NCBI RefSeq assembly: GCF_010093595.1
Contig: NW_022985448.1
Coordinates: forward strand, 1,144,445-1,208,444
Length of the DNA stretch: 64,000 nucleotides
Source: Mytilinidion resinicola
Lineage: Eukaryota; Ascomycota; Dothideomycetes; Mytilinidiales; Mytilinidiaceae
Direction: 5' to 3'
Part shown: one piece after another, positions 38,864 to 49,310 of the stretch
Layout of the letters: each line of letters begins with the position of its first letter
Position numbering within the stretch: the stretch's first letter is position 1
Program-made: the position numbers and the translations under genes
Notes under the pieces: generated by a model
Databases searched by the model: none
What the model was told of the DNA's origin: nothing
Seen by the model: the letters and a program-made list of their open reading frames with translations, nothing else

Positions 38864-41645
38864 GACGAGCTTATTTATTACCCCCCCTTAATTAGGCCTA
38901 GCTCCGGCCCGTATAAATATTATTCTACTAATTAAACTTACTCGCTTACTTCTATATAGGCTGTGTAAGGGCTGCGTTAAATAAAGAGTATATATTATAA
39001 AACGGAAATAATACACTATTTAGGCTAATAGAAGTCTATTTACTCTATCTATTATAGCTAGTCTAGAAGCGGAAAGCGCCTAGATAGCTACTATCTAATT
39101 ACTAACTAAAAGAAACGCTAACTACGCCTGTATACTATAGCCTTAGACCCGAATATCCTTCTACTACACCGGGTCCTTTACTATAAGCAGCCTTCTTCTC
39201 CGGCGTGGATATAGAGGTATTCTTAGGGGCTAGTTAGCTATTAGGAACTAAGGAAATAGAGCTCTAAGTAGCTATTAAAGTGCCTGCTTATCTAGTAGAG
39301 CGATTTAGAGCTATATCTATAAACTATATAAAATTATTTAACACTATAATAGTCCGCTCGACTGCCGGCGTGCCTGTGGAGACACCTGCTATAGTAATTT
39401 AGCTAGCCTGTATCGCAGTCTGCATCGATTAAGTTAATTCCTGTCCGCCTATAACACTCTCTGCTTACTATATATAAGCAGGAGTCGTACGTGCTTGCTG
39501 TAGATGCGACGTTCCTTAACGTGATCCTGGCCCTCCACTACATTGTTGTGCTCGCTGCGCTATACTTACTGGATCCTGTTGAGCGTCGTGTTTAAACTGA
39601 GATAGATCACGCCGAGTTGCATTTGCAGGCGCACGAACACGGCCACGGCCACAGGCTAATTAACGAGGCGTAGCAGTACCTGTTAGGCGCCCTTTACGGC
39701 GCAGTATAATAGCCGGAGCCTTAATAAGGAGGAGAGGATCTATAGGAAGGTTTACCTTATTTAGAAGTGGACGGTTAAACTACTAGTATTAATAGATATC
39801 CTTTAGGGCAACTTTATACTCTAATATTAAGGAAGCGTGCAGTTTTCGGTGTATTTTATAATAATAAGGTATACTATATATCCCTCGGAATGTCCTGTTA
39901 TATACAGGATTGAAATCGTCCTTCTTAGCCTTTTTAACCTGCGCGGCAAGTAGCCTTAAGCCCTGCTTAGTAACCTTTTAAATAACCTTACTAAATTCTA
40001 CTATTCTAACGTTGTGCTAAGGAGCCCTATACTATCGGCTAAGGCGGTTTTTTAGGTCTATACTCTGGCGGTGAATATACTAAGAAAGTAGAGTAACTAT
40101 ATTATATAGGTTGCCTGTCGAGATCTAAAGATATAACTTAATACTGCTGTTTAAGCCCTCTAGCCGTAAAGTTATAGTATTGCCGAAGTGCGGCAGAAGG
40201 CCCGTATAGTATATAGCAATCTGCTGTTAAAAAGGCTACTACTTTTTAGTAAGGTAATTAACTAGGGCTTGTTTATGCGTATAATCTAATTTAATCTTAT
40301 TCTAAGCGGCTATAAACTTAGCCTGCGTAGGTTTTATAAGGCAGAAGTTAAACTTATTAATAAACTTCTTCCGATCTCTCTATATAGCTTTAATTTTAAC
40401 TGCTATTAAATTTTAAAAGGCATATACTAGGGCCTCTAGATCTATAGTATTTATTACTGCCTGCTTATTATCCTTTTATATAGCTATAGCCTTGCTAGCA
40501 ATATTCTTCTATATATGCCACTTGCACAGAATCTAAGGAATAGTAGGAAAGAACTTAGCTAGCGCATTCTTAAGTGCTAGCTCTTTATCCGTAATAAAAA
40601 CGCCTGGTAAAACGCCTAGGCGCTGGCATATTAGGTAAAGCTCCCGCACTGCAAAGATATAGTCCTCCTCTTCTTCTTCGGGAAGGAAATAGTAGCCTAG
40701 CTTATAGTTCCTGCTTTAGTTAGTAACGCTGTTAATATACAGAAGCGGCATTTTAAACTTATTAGTTTTATAGGTGCAGTTAAGTAGAACTACGTCTAGA
40801 TTCTTCTAGAATATTTTAACACTTTTAGAATATATAAAAAATAGATACTTAACGCGGTTAACTTAATCTAGCTCGTATTTATAGTAGTAATAAGCGTCCG
40901 GGTTATTACTACTATATTCCTTAAGCACCCTAAGTATAGCTTAAGTTAGAGTAAGCCCCTTAAGCTTTATTTTTTTCCACTTCTACTTCTTATTATATAG
41001 GTCCTGTATTATTATATCCTTGCCCTTAGTAATAAGGTTATTAAAAATAGCACCTATAGGCGTGCCTTTGTTAAGCTGATTTTATATTGTCTAAACTATA
41101 GCCTTATCTATACCGTTTTAATACACGGCTGGAGTGCTATCCTCCGGGTTAAACGGCTTGTAATTATAAATAGAAACCTTAACTTCGAAGAACTAATTAC
41201 CTACTTATAGGTCTTTTATAAGGGCTCCTTTTATAAGGCAATTAGACTTCTTTATACGGGTGTTCCTTTTCCTACTGGCTAATATATAGGTGCCCGCACA
41301 ATTGTATTAAATAAGCACTTTCCGCACCTAAGAGGGCGTGCGCTTATCTATTTTTTTGTTGTATTTAATAAGCGCGTATTCTTCCCGCTTAGCCTAAAGG
41401 TTAATAGACTTTATACCCTTTTCTATAGAAGTATAGCGGCTCTAAAAAGGGGGCCGGAGGACTATAGTAATAAGGCTATTAATATAAAGGAAGTAGTGTT
41501 AATATATTATAACTAAGTGCGTAGGTAATATAAATTCCGTATTAAGTATAAGCGGGCAAGCGAGTAAGTTTAATTAGTAGAACAATATTTATACGGGCCG
41601 GAGCTAGGCCTAATTAAGAAGGGGTAATAATTAAATAAGCTTGTC
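38864..41645 (-). mobile_element. Mutator-like element (MULE) with ~90-bp inverted ends
   Basis: The left end (GACGAGCTTATTTATTACCC, then TTAATTAGGCCTAGCTCCGG, a CCCGTATAAATATTATTCTAC block, and AAACTTACTCGC) matches the reverse complement of 41,555-41,645 nearly base for base over about 90 bp. A second partial end motif (AAGCTCGTC) lies at 41,653-41,661, so the right border is uncertain by about 16 bp. The inside codes a MULE transposase on the minus strand. It sits in the middle of the duplicated gene, just after X1. I could not fix a perfect 9-bp target duplication, probably because of RIP. Confidence 0.85.
39516..41430 (-). pseudogene. MULE transposase relic
   Basis: Minus-strand relic of about 640 codons ending at a TAA (39,516-39,518). 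The N-terminal part has a FAR1-like DNA-binding region (VRKVLIxYNCAGTYI, FFEVKVSIYNYKPFNPED). The catalytic core follows in order: PLLYINSVTN, YKLGYYFLPEEEEDYIFAV, the second-Asp strand GVFITDKELALKNALAKFFP (near 40,560-40,610) and CKWHIxKNI (40,500-40,530), the C-x-x-W-H motif typical of MULEs. The C-terminal end (LRRKGRLTGTATPR, then RRDLSQFKHDAQQD) is Arg/Pro-rich and lies in a GC-rich, little damaged island at 39,470-39,720. The enzyme would cut and paste its own element. Many stops kill it here. Confidence 0.87.
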
Positions 41646-41664
41646 TATAAATAAGCTCGTCCAA

Positions 41665-42085
41665 ATCTTATTACTTTTAAATATTTTAATCTAATTTAGT
41701 ACTTTTAAATCCTTTAATATATATAGGGTTACCTAACCTAATTATAATAAAATAGGTTTAGGTGCGGCATTCTAAGAATAATATCTTCTTAGGATGCCTT
41801 ACTCCTAAAATCCCTGCAGCGTACTAGCAGCTAGGAAGATATCTATTCTTATTTTCGGCCTTTTAAGCAGTTTACCTACTTATAAATACAAGTTAGTATT
41901 TTAGCTATAATTATACTACAGCTTAGCTAAGCCGCCTTTAACTAATAGGAAACTAGTTTAATTTTAAACCTGCTCGAGGCTAATAATATAGAATAAAGCT
42001 GTGTAAAATAGGCAACTAGTATTAAGATAGTAGGTAGAAAATAGCGTGTTAGGTCTTAGGAAAGTCTTTAGCCGTTTGTATTAGA
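41665..42085. other. Spacer between MULE and repeat Y1
   Basis: About 420 bp of RIP-eroded DNA not matched by the second copy at 44.9-45.05 kb, so the two copies of the duplicated unit differ by an insertion or deletion here. No gene is recognised. Confidence 0.4.
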
Positions 42086-42089
42086 GTAG

Positions 42090-42423
42090 TAGCTAGGGGA
42101 TATTAGATTTATAGAGGGTGGTTTACAATCTAGATATTAGGTAAATACGTGGAGAATATAAATTAAAACTATTTTAATAGTAAAGGGGTATATTAAAAAG
42201 GAATATATAATACCCTACTTTAAAGGCCCTTATCTATATTTATAAACCTTTTATCGGTTCTTTTACTATTTATACCCCCTTTTTTTACTATATCCTAATC
42301 CTTACTAATTACTAATCTCTCTAATACTAACTTTAGGAACCTACTCTAGAAACCGTCCGGCCTTTTATTAAGGCTGTATTTAATAATATTCTGCTATATC
42401 CTTAGCTATTTAAAAACGCCCGA
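42090..42423 (+). repeat. ~330-bp direct repeat, copy Y1
   Basis: Aligns with 45,048-45,372, sharing TAGCTAGGGGATATTAGAT at the start and CTAATACTAACTTTAGGAAC near the end. Homology stops at AAAAACGCC, three bases before the target TA of the Fot1-type element. Confidence 0.88.
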
Positions 42424-42425
42424 TA

Positions 42426-44272
42426 ACGTAATCTATAAATTAGTAGCCCGCATAAGCTAGTGGCCCACCTAACTTAACACGCGACGCGTCGTCTAACAAC
42501 TACTCTAATAGCAGCACTACAATAATAAGAAGCTATTTTTTAAGAAGGCAGAGTTATTCTAGGCGTTTAAGCCTATAAAACCGGCCAAATTACATCCTTC
42601 TAAGGCGTTGAGAAACTATACAATATGCCCAGAAAGACGGTTACGCGTCGCGCCCGTGGTATTCCTCTACAACGCGGTGCTATCTCCAAAAATCGCCGTC
42701 TTACACCTGTATAAGAAGAGGTTCTTATACAGAGGATTTTATTAATAGACTAGCGTGGCATGCCGCCCTGTATTACTACTATACGGCAGATAGCCAGTAT
42801 TCTAGCTAGCCAACGCGTTGTATAGAATACCCCTTTTACTATCGGCCAGAACTAGGTGCGAAATTTTATTAGCCGCTATAACAACCTAAAATCCAAATTT
42901 AATTGTAAATACGACTATTAGCGTGCTAAATACGAAGATCCTATACTTATCCGGGCCTAGTTTAAACGCGTGCAAGATATTAAGATATAATATAGAATTC
43001 TTAATAAAGACACCTAGAATTTTAATAAGACCGGCTGCTAAATAGGTGTTATTGCAACTGCCCGGGTTGTTACTAGAACAGACTATGCCGGCCGGCCTAG
43101 GACTATACAGCCGGGCAATCGAGAATAGGTTATAATTATTAAATGCATTAATATAATAGGGGTTGAAATTCCACCCCTAGTTATTTTTAAAGCAATAATA
43201 TACTAAGCCGCTTAGTATAAGGTTATTCTAAAGGAATAGTTAATCGGTGTTAGTAAGAATAGCTGGATAATAAATGAAATTAGCCTTGCCTGGCTAAAAC
43301 TATTCTATAAGTATACAAAAGATCGCACAGTTAGCACGCATCGGATGCTTATATTAGACGGCCACGATAGCTATATAAACCCCGAATTCGACCAATTCTG
43401 CCTGGATTACAATATTATTATTGTCTGCATGCCTGCATATTTATCGCATCTGCTGCAGCCCCTAGATATTAGCTATTTCTCCGTGCTAAAGCGGTTCTAT
43501 AGACGCCTAGTTGAATAGATTATAGGCTATAGTGTTAACTATATTAATAAACACAAATTCCTACCTATATATAGGCAGGCCAGGCAGGAGGCACTATATG
43601 CAGGTAATATACGGGCGGGATTTGCAGCTACTAGCCTAGTTCTATACAACCCCGATCGTGTGCTATTATTACTGCATGCCGGATATTATACGCCGCCACC
43701 CCCCTCTCTACGGCCACAATTAAATAGATCCTGGACAGCCGAAACACCCTATAATATCGCCGAGCTATAAAAGCAGACAGCCCTGCTAAAGCGCTATCGC
43801 CAGCGGCGTATATATAGCCTATAAAGTCCAGCAGAACAGGCCCTTAGCTAAATTATTAAGGCGTGCGAAACAGCAATATTAAACGCCGTGCTGCTTGCAA
43901 GCGAAAATAAGAAGCTGCGTATAGAGAATCAGCGCCAGAAACAAAAGAAGGCAAGGAAGCGCACGTATATAGCTAGAAAGGGTATTCTATTAGGTAAAGA
44001 AGCAGCCGATCGTGCACAACCTGTATAGGAAGGGGCAGCAGAGGAGGCAGCAGAGCCACCGGCCGAGCGGCCACAGCGAGCAAAACCTAGGTGCAGTATG
44101 TGCGAATCAACAGAACATAATGCACGTACGTGCCCTAGGCGGCAGGCAGCTAGCTAGTATATAGCTACATTAAATATATTTATTCGTGGTGGAGTAATTC
44201 GGAATATTTGGCCTCGGTAGCGTGGTTAGGTGGGCTACTAGCTTGTGCAGGCCACTAACTTATAGATTACGT
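42426..44272 (+). mobile_element. Fot1/pogo-type transposon, RIPed but complete
   Basis: Inverted ends of about 50 bp start ACGTAATCTATAA at 42,426 and end TTATAGATTACGT at 44,272. They continue with AGCCCGCATAAGCTAGTGGC on the left and its RIP-diverged complement on the right. The element is flanked by a TA target duplication (42,424-42,425 and 44,273-44,274), as in the Tc1/mariner superfamily. It is 1,847 bp long with one transposase ORF. A second copy of its right end lies at 63,767-64,000 in reverse orientation and is almost undamaged. The element sits exactly at the junction of repeats Y1 and X2. Confidence 0.95.
42625..44157 (+). pseudogene. Fot1/pogo-type DDE transposase, RIP-inactivated
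   Basis: A single frame of 510 codons from ATG 42,625 to TAG 44,155-44,157 with no frameshift and about 18 in-frame stops. The N-terminus is basic with a CENP-B-like helix-turn-helix (RRARGIPLQRGAISKNRRL, IRQIASILASQRVV). The DDE_1 core shows NFNKTG (first Asp changed to Asn), IQPGNRE, LILDGHDSYINPEFDQF with the second Asp intact, and LLQPLDISYFSVLK with the third Asp intact. The C-terminus ends with a CCHC zinc knuckle, C-S-M-C-x4-H-x4-C. The final TAG is also present in the undamaged copy at 63,882-63,884, so it is the true stop and not a RIP product. Such transposases bind the inverted ends and insert at TA. Confidence 0.95.
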
Positions 44273-44902
44273 TACTAGTATTAGTTGCTAAGTTATAGTA
44301 ATATTAGAGGGGTTTTATATTATTCCTAGAAGTGTTTTTAGGTCTACTATTAAATTTAAAGCCTTTTCTTATTAATAAATAATTTTAGTAGTTGTAGTAG
44401 GTAGTACCAGGAAAGTATTTATATATATCCTCTTTTTTATCCTTTTCTTTTTAAACTGGGTTGTTTATAAAAAATTAATTATATAGCTTATAAAAAGCTT
44501 TAAGTACTAACTATAGGTATAGAAATAATTAGTAAAAGCTTTCTTAAATCTAATAGTAATAGGTTTAGTTTTTAAATAAAGTTTATTCTTAAAGGCTAGT
44601 TTTATAGGTGCAGCTAAATTACTAAACTAAAAGATATATAAATAGTTAAAGTGCGCAGGCGAATATAATAGGGATAGAATAGAACTTAGTAATCTATTAA
44701 AAGCTAAGAATATCTATAGAAAATAAATTTAGTATTAAGAATCCTCTATATTAATATTATAGATACTTTTAGAGCAGTATATAGATATTTTAAAAGCGGT
44801 AATTAAATAAGTACTTTTAAATCTTTAGGTGCTTATAGAGTTCTATAAGTATAAAAATAGAGTTTTTTTAGAATACCCTAAGGCTAAAATTAGCCTTCTA
44901 TA
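44273..44902 (+). repeat. 630-bp direct repeat, copy X2
   Basis: Same sequence as 38,230-38,862, beginning at the TA duplication of the Fot1-type element. It codes the same C-terminal gene fragment as X1, with more RIP changes and a 1-bp insertion near 44,755. It continues into sequence not present after X1, because X1 is interrupted by the MULE. Confidence 0.9.
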
Positions 44903-45047
44903 TTTTATAGACAAAATCTAGCTCTTAGACTTTTAGCTTTATCTTAGTATTCTAGTAGCTAATAATTAGTCGGCTTCTAGGGCCCTTATAAGGTTTAAAA
45001 AAATCTGCGTATATAAAAGTTAAAGCCAGTTTTATAGCTACTAATAG

Positions 45048-45372
45048 CTAGGGGATATTAGATCTATAAAGGGTGGTTTATAATCTAAATATTAGGTAAA
45101 CGCGTAGAAAATATAGATTAAGACTATTTTAACAGTAAAAAGGTATATTAGAAAAAAACGTGCAACGCCCTATTCTAAAGGCCTTTATCTATATTTATAA
45201 ACCCTTTATCCCCTTACTATTCGCACTTTTCTTCGCCGTATCCTAATTCTTACTAATCGCTAATCTCTCTAATACTAACTTTAGGAACCTACTCTAGAAA
45301 CTATTCGGCCCCTTATTAAGGCTGTATTTAATAATATTCCGCTATATTCTTAGCTGTTTAAAAACGCCTAAT
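45048..45372 (+). repeat. ~325-bp direct repeat, copy Y2
   Basis: Second copy of 42,090-42,423. Homology ends at AAAAACGCC, after which the inverted-repeat family of 45,377-46,407 begins. In this copy X2 and Y2 are only about 145 bp apart, against 3.2 kb for X1 and Y1. Confidence 0.88.
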
Positions 45373-45376
45373 ATAC

Positions 45377-46407
45377 TAATATAGCAGAGGTTATATAACT
45401 ATAGCTAATACCCGCTATCTAGTATTTATAGCTATGTTTTTAAAATAGTTAATATAAATAGTTGCGTAGTTAAAGTTAAAGTAAGCTATAAACGAAAATA
45501 TTCGAAAGCAATTAAATACCTTTAATAATAAATTTTAAAAGTTATAGGAAAATTACGGTATAGATATATAGTTTATAGCATAATAATATAACAGCCGATT
45601 CCGTACCTATACTACTATAGATAAGCCTTCTCTAGGTCTAAAAACCTTTATATATCTCCCTTTTTCTATTAGGTTATAAATAATTAACTTCTATATAAAA
45701 GGAATAATACTATCCCCTGCTAGTTAAGAAAACGGCGGCATATTTCAACTAAACTACTAATAGGCTAACGAAAGTCGTCGCCCGGCGCAAGCTAAAAAAG
45801 ACGAAGTATATAATAGCGGGATATACTCCTTTTAACTTAGGTTATAGCACTATAACCTAGGGTTAGCAACTTATATATAGTAATATATTAGGATAGCATA
45901 CTAATATAGAAGGAAGTAATAGGTAGTATAATAGTAGTACTATAGTATAGTATTAGTACTATATTAGGAAATAGAATAAATTAAGTAACGCGTTAGAAAA
46001 AGATACTATATTATACCTCCGGGGCTGGCCCTTTTCCTTCCCCTAGTATATAAACAACGAGCTAAACACCTATAAAAATTAGAGTTTATATTAATTTTAA
46101 CCTAAGTTCCTATATTAAACGTTAAGCCTTAACCTGCTAAGTCCTCGCCGATTAAGTATATAAATATAGCAAATACTTATAGAAATAGGAATAAGTAGAG
46201 CTAGATCTAGTTTATATCTAATATATAAATTTCCTACTAGTAAGCAATATAATAACTAAAAAGCGTACTAGTACTAATACGTTTCCTTCTTAATTCTATA
46301 GACTTATCCACCTTTAAGCTCTATATACCCTTTTATTCGCGGATACTATAACCTTATTCCTAGCCTTTCCTATATATTTATCTCCGCAGTCTAATATTTT
46401 ATTAATT
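45377..46407 (-). repeat. Dispersed repeat, inverted copy of 60,305-61,040
   Basis: The reverse complement of 60,305-61,040 aligns here, starting TATAGCAGAGGTTATATA and including GTCGTCGCCCGGCGCAAGCTAA, up to TCTAATATTTTATTAAT at 46,390-46,407. This copy carries an extra 275-bp insertion at 45,834-46,108. Read on the minus strand it codes the same unassigned protein-like sequence as the plus strand at 60.3-61.0 kb. It is likely part of a larger transposon family whose ends I cannot define. Confidence 0.85.
45834..46108. mobile_element. 275-bp MITE-like insertion
   Basis: Present here and absent from the otherwise matching copy at 60.3-61.0 kb. It has inverted ends AACTTAGGTTA at 45,834-45,844 and TAACCTAAGTT at 46,098-46,108. 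The inside is TA-rich with no coding potential. The flanks TCC/TCC hint at a short target duplication. The related empty site gives direct support for insertion. Confidence 0.7.
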
Positions 46408-46409
46408 CC

Positions 46410-46835
46410 TTTGGAATCTATATAAGATGCGTACTATTCTAAAGTTAGCGCTATAGGAATTAGTATAAATTCGGTAGAAGTATAGCTAAGTTAGTATAAA
46501 ATACGTACTATTATAAAGCTATTAATTATAGCGTTAAAATATCGGTAATAGTACGCCCTTTAGAACGGTACGCAGCCTATACTAGTTCCTATATAGGAAT
46601 TAGTATAATATCCGTACTATTCTAAAAGGCGTACTATTATAAAAAACTAAAATAAGGACTAGTAATATACGTTTCTATATAGTAAAAAACCCTGTATAGC
46701 GAAAAAATTAATAGGTAATTTATCTAGAAAAGTAAAGGAAGCGAAATCTAATAAAAACACCTACTTTAGCTTAGCTATATTATGCTTCCGCTATATCGTC
46801 TTTATACGTTGTAATAATCCAGCCGCAGTAAGGTC
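46410..46835. other. No recognisable gene
   Basis: TpA-rich DNA with local repeats of AATTAGTATAA and CGTACTATTATAAA (46,440-46,660), but no defined element. Confidence 0.4.
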
Positions 46836-46839
46836 TATT

Positions 46840-46965
46840 CCTAGGTTACAGAAAACCTACTATACCGGAAAATATAAAGGGTATATTAACTTTAAATAGC
46901 TTAGACTTTATATATATATTAAGATTTCCTATAATTCTATATAAATAGTGTATTATAGCCACTTC
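46840..46965 (+). repeat. 120-bp dispersed repeat, copy 2
   Basis: Matches 25,290-25,410 in the same orientation: GGTTACAGAAAACCTACTATA, then AAATATAAAGGGTATATTAAC. This copy shows more CpA-to-TpA change. Confidence 0.6.
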
Positions 46966-47347
46966 TAAACGTTTAGAACACCTCCTACTTAAAAAATACG
47001 TTCGCGTTATTACCTTTACGCCTAATTTACGGAAAGCCTTCTTTTATAGTATAACTAAGTTCCGTTATTATAGCACTACTATTAAGCTTCTATTACTTCT
47101 AATACTTATACTAGAAAGTTGTTATTAGCCTTATTATTGCTATTACACGTAAATATATATAAGGTCGCCACCTTAGTTAGTACTTTTAATTAAAGCACTT
47201 ACTAATCCCGGCTAGTATAAAATAACTCTATAAGTTTTATATAATTACTTTAGTATAAGGTGCGTCCCTATATTAGGAAAATAGTTCCCTACGGATTTTT
47301 TTAGCGTTCTGTAAAACCTATAGTTTTAGTAGATATACGTATTTTAC

Positions 47348-47384
47348 TATAGTTAGCTATAAACTATAGTAGGGCTAGAAACTT
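47348..47384 (+). repeat. 37-bp flank repeat, left copy
   Basis: TATAGTTAGCTATAAACTAT plus TAGTAGGGCTAGAAACTT-like sequence, identical to 49,274-49,310. Similarity continues into ATCTAAGTTACTA versus ATCTAACTTACTA. The pogo-type element lies between the copies, at the start of the second. Confidence 0.9.
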
Positions 47385-47404
47385 TAGGCTATCTAAGTTA
47401 CTAA

Positions 47405-49273
47405 CGTGCAACACAAGCGAGCCGGCCACCTAAGCGAGCCGGCCACCTAAGCGAGCCGGCCACCTCATCACCAAAACGCGCTCCGTTAGCTTTCAACCAC
47501 TATGTCTCAACAACGCAATATACAATCAATCCAAAAAGAAGGCCGAATCTGCCTAGCTATCTTAGCAATTGATAAGAATCAACTTCAAAGCGAACGACGC
47601 GCTGTTGCAACGTACAACGTCCCTAGAAGCACGCTCCAAGACCGACGCGCCGGAACCACCGCTCGACGCGATTGTAAGCCCAATTCAAAAAAGCTTGTAA
47701 AGCTAGAGGAATCAGTTATTATTGAACATGTACTCGATCTGGATTCGCGAGGGTTTGCGCCTAGCTTAAACGCTGTAAGAGATATGGCCAATAAGTTACT
47801 TAGAGAGCGCGGTGCCGGCCAGGTTAGCAAGAACTGGCTATGCAACTTTGTTAAGCGGACCAATAAGCTTTAAACACGGTTTAATTAAAAGTATAATTGC
47901 TAGAGAGCTCTATATAAAGATCTAAGGATTATTATGCTATAGTTTAAGCTTATACGCAATATAAAGGCAAAGTATAGTATTATAGATAATAACTTCTATA
48001 ACTTTAATAAAACCGGCTTCTAAATAGGTATTATCTTAATAGAAGTAGTTATTATAGGCTCTAAGAGACAAAATTAACTAAAAGCTATATAACTAGGTAA
48101 TCGCGAGTAGGCTACTGTAATTAAGGCTATTAATATATATAAATAGGTAATCCCGCTGTTTATTATTTTTATAGGTAAGTACCACCTTTCTATATAGTAT
48201 AAAGGCAGTAATATACTGCTAAACTAGGCTATAGCAGTAAGTAATAATAGCTAGACAATAAATAAGCTTAGTATTATATAGCTGTAATATTTTAATATAT
48301 ATATAAAGGACCGCACTATAGGCGTATATTACTTACTTATTTTAGATAGTTATAAAAGCTATAACTTACTTAAATTTAAAGAGCTTTATAAGGAGAATAA
48401 TATTATTACGCTATATATACCGCTGCACGCCTTATATCTATTACAGCCGCTTAATATAGGCTGTTTTGCGCTGTTGAAAAAAGCGTACAGTTGCTAAATT
48501 AAGGATCTAGCGCGCAACTATATTAACTATATTATAAAGCTTAAGTTCCTACCAGCTTTTAAAGTAGTATTTAACAACTTATTTATAAAAAGTAATATTT
48601 GCGTAAGCTTTTAAGGCGCCGGCCTTATACTGCTTAATCTAAAGGCAGTGCTTTTAAAGCTTAATATTATACTTTATACGCTGTTGCCTTTTACTATAGT
48701 AAAGGCTTAATAGGAATTAAAAACACTAAGTAATGCTCTTAAGCTAGGCACTTAATTAGCTTTAATTTATAATTGCATTTAAATGCATTAAAATAGCTTT
48801 TCTACTGCAATTTTTAAGTCGCTTAATTTGCTTATTAGAGGCGCTAAAATACAGATATATAGGGTAGTATTATTACGCGATTAGGTTATAAGCCTTTAAA
48901 AGGCGAATAAGGCCGCTATAAAGCGTAGAGAGCGCAAAAGAAAGCAAATTTAGAGGTAAGAAGTTCTAATAAAGGTATAAGGGTCTAATATAATCGCTTA
49001 AAAGGAAGCTAATAAATAAATTAAGGGCGAAATACGTTAAAATAGAAGGCGCCCGGGTGGAAGTGCACGGTAGCAAGCGCGCTGTAGGCGCTGCGGCGAG
49101 ATAGGATATAATTTTCGTACGTGTTAAAAAGATAAGGAAGTTATTATAGAATAGACTGCAAGTTAAATTAAGTTAATATCTATTAGCGTTGTAGAGCAAT
49201 CTACGTTTAAAGCTGTTAAAAGTTAATAAGGTAGCCGGCTTACTTAGGTGGCCGGCTTACTTATATTGCATGT
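47405..49273 (+). mobile_element. Second pogo/Fot1-type transposon
   Basis: Inverted ends of about 46 bp. The left reads ACGTGCAACACAAGCGAGCC and continues GGCCACCTAA. The right is the RIP-diverged reverse complement ending TTGCATGT at 49,273. TA target duplications lie at 47,403-47,404 and 49,274-49,275. The ends contain a 17-bp iteron (GCGAGCCGGCCACCTAA), three times on the left (47,418-47,468) and twice on the right, a likely transposase-binding array. It is 1,869 bp long with one ORF. Its first 470 bp are nearly free of RIP while the rest is heavily mutated. Confidence 0.93.
47502..49166 (+). pseudogene. Pogo-type transposase, intact N-terminus, RIPed body
   Basis: ATG 47,502 starts an open stretch of 123 codons with two helix-turn-helix parts: a psq-like domain (RICLAILAIDKNQL, RRAVATYNVPRSTLQDR) and a CENP-B/Tc5-like domain (VIIEHVLDLDSRGFAPSL, VSKNWLCNFVKR). 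The first RIP stop is at 47,871-47,873. The same frame continues to about 49,166 with NFNKTGF (first Asp lost), LGNRE, LLILDSYKSYN (second Asp kept) and LLQPLNIGCFALLKK (third Asp changed to Asn). The end is a zinc knuckle C-R-R-C-G-E-I-G-Y-N-F-R-T-C with His changed to Tyr. About 555 codons with no net frameshift. The surviving N-terminal peptide could in principle bind the inverted ends, but expression is unproven. Confidence 0.93.
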
Positions 49274-49310
49274 TATAGTTAGCTATAAACTATAGTAGGG
49301 CTAGAAACTT
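49274..49310 (+). repeat. 37-bp flank repeat, right copy
   Basis: Identical to 47,348-47,384 and begins with the TA target site of the pogo-type element. It is too long to be a Tc1/mariner target duplication, so a short tandem repeat was probably present before insertion. Confidence 0.9.

Noticed and set aside
44155..44220. Reading the Fot1-type ORF on to the TAG at 44,218
   Set aside because: The TAG at 44,155-44,157 is also in the non-RIPed copy, so it is the genuine stop and the 21 codons after it are untranslated.
47585..47863. 92-codon open frame on the minus strand
   Set aside because: Exact antisense of the pogo transposase N-terminus, whose plus-strand frame has clear helix-turn-helix motifs.
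47348..49310. 37-bp flank repeat as target-site duplication or LTR
   Set aside because: The element has TA duplications and inverted ends of the Tc1/mariner type; the repeat is too long for a target duplication and too short for an LTR.
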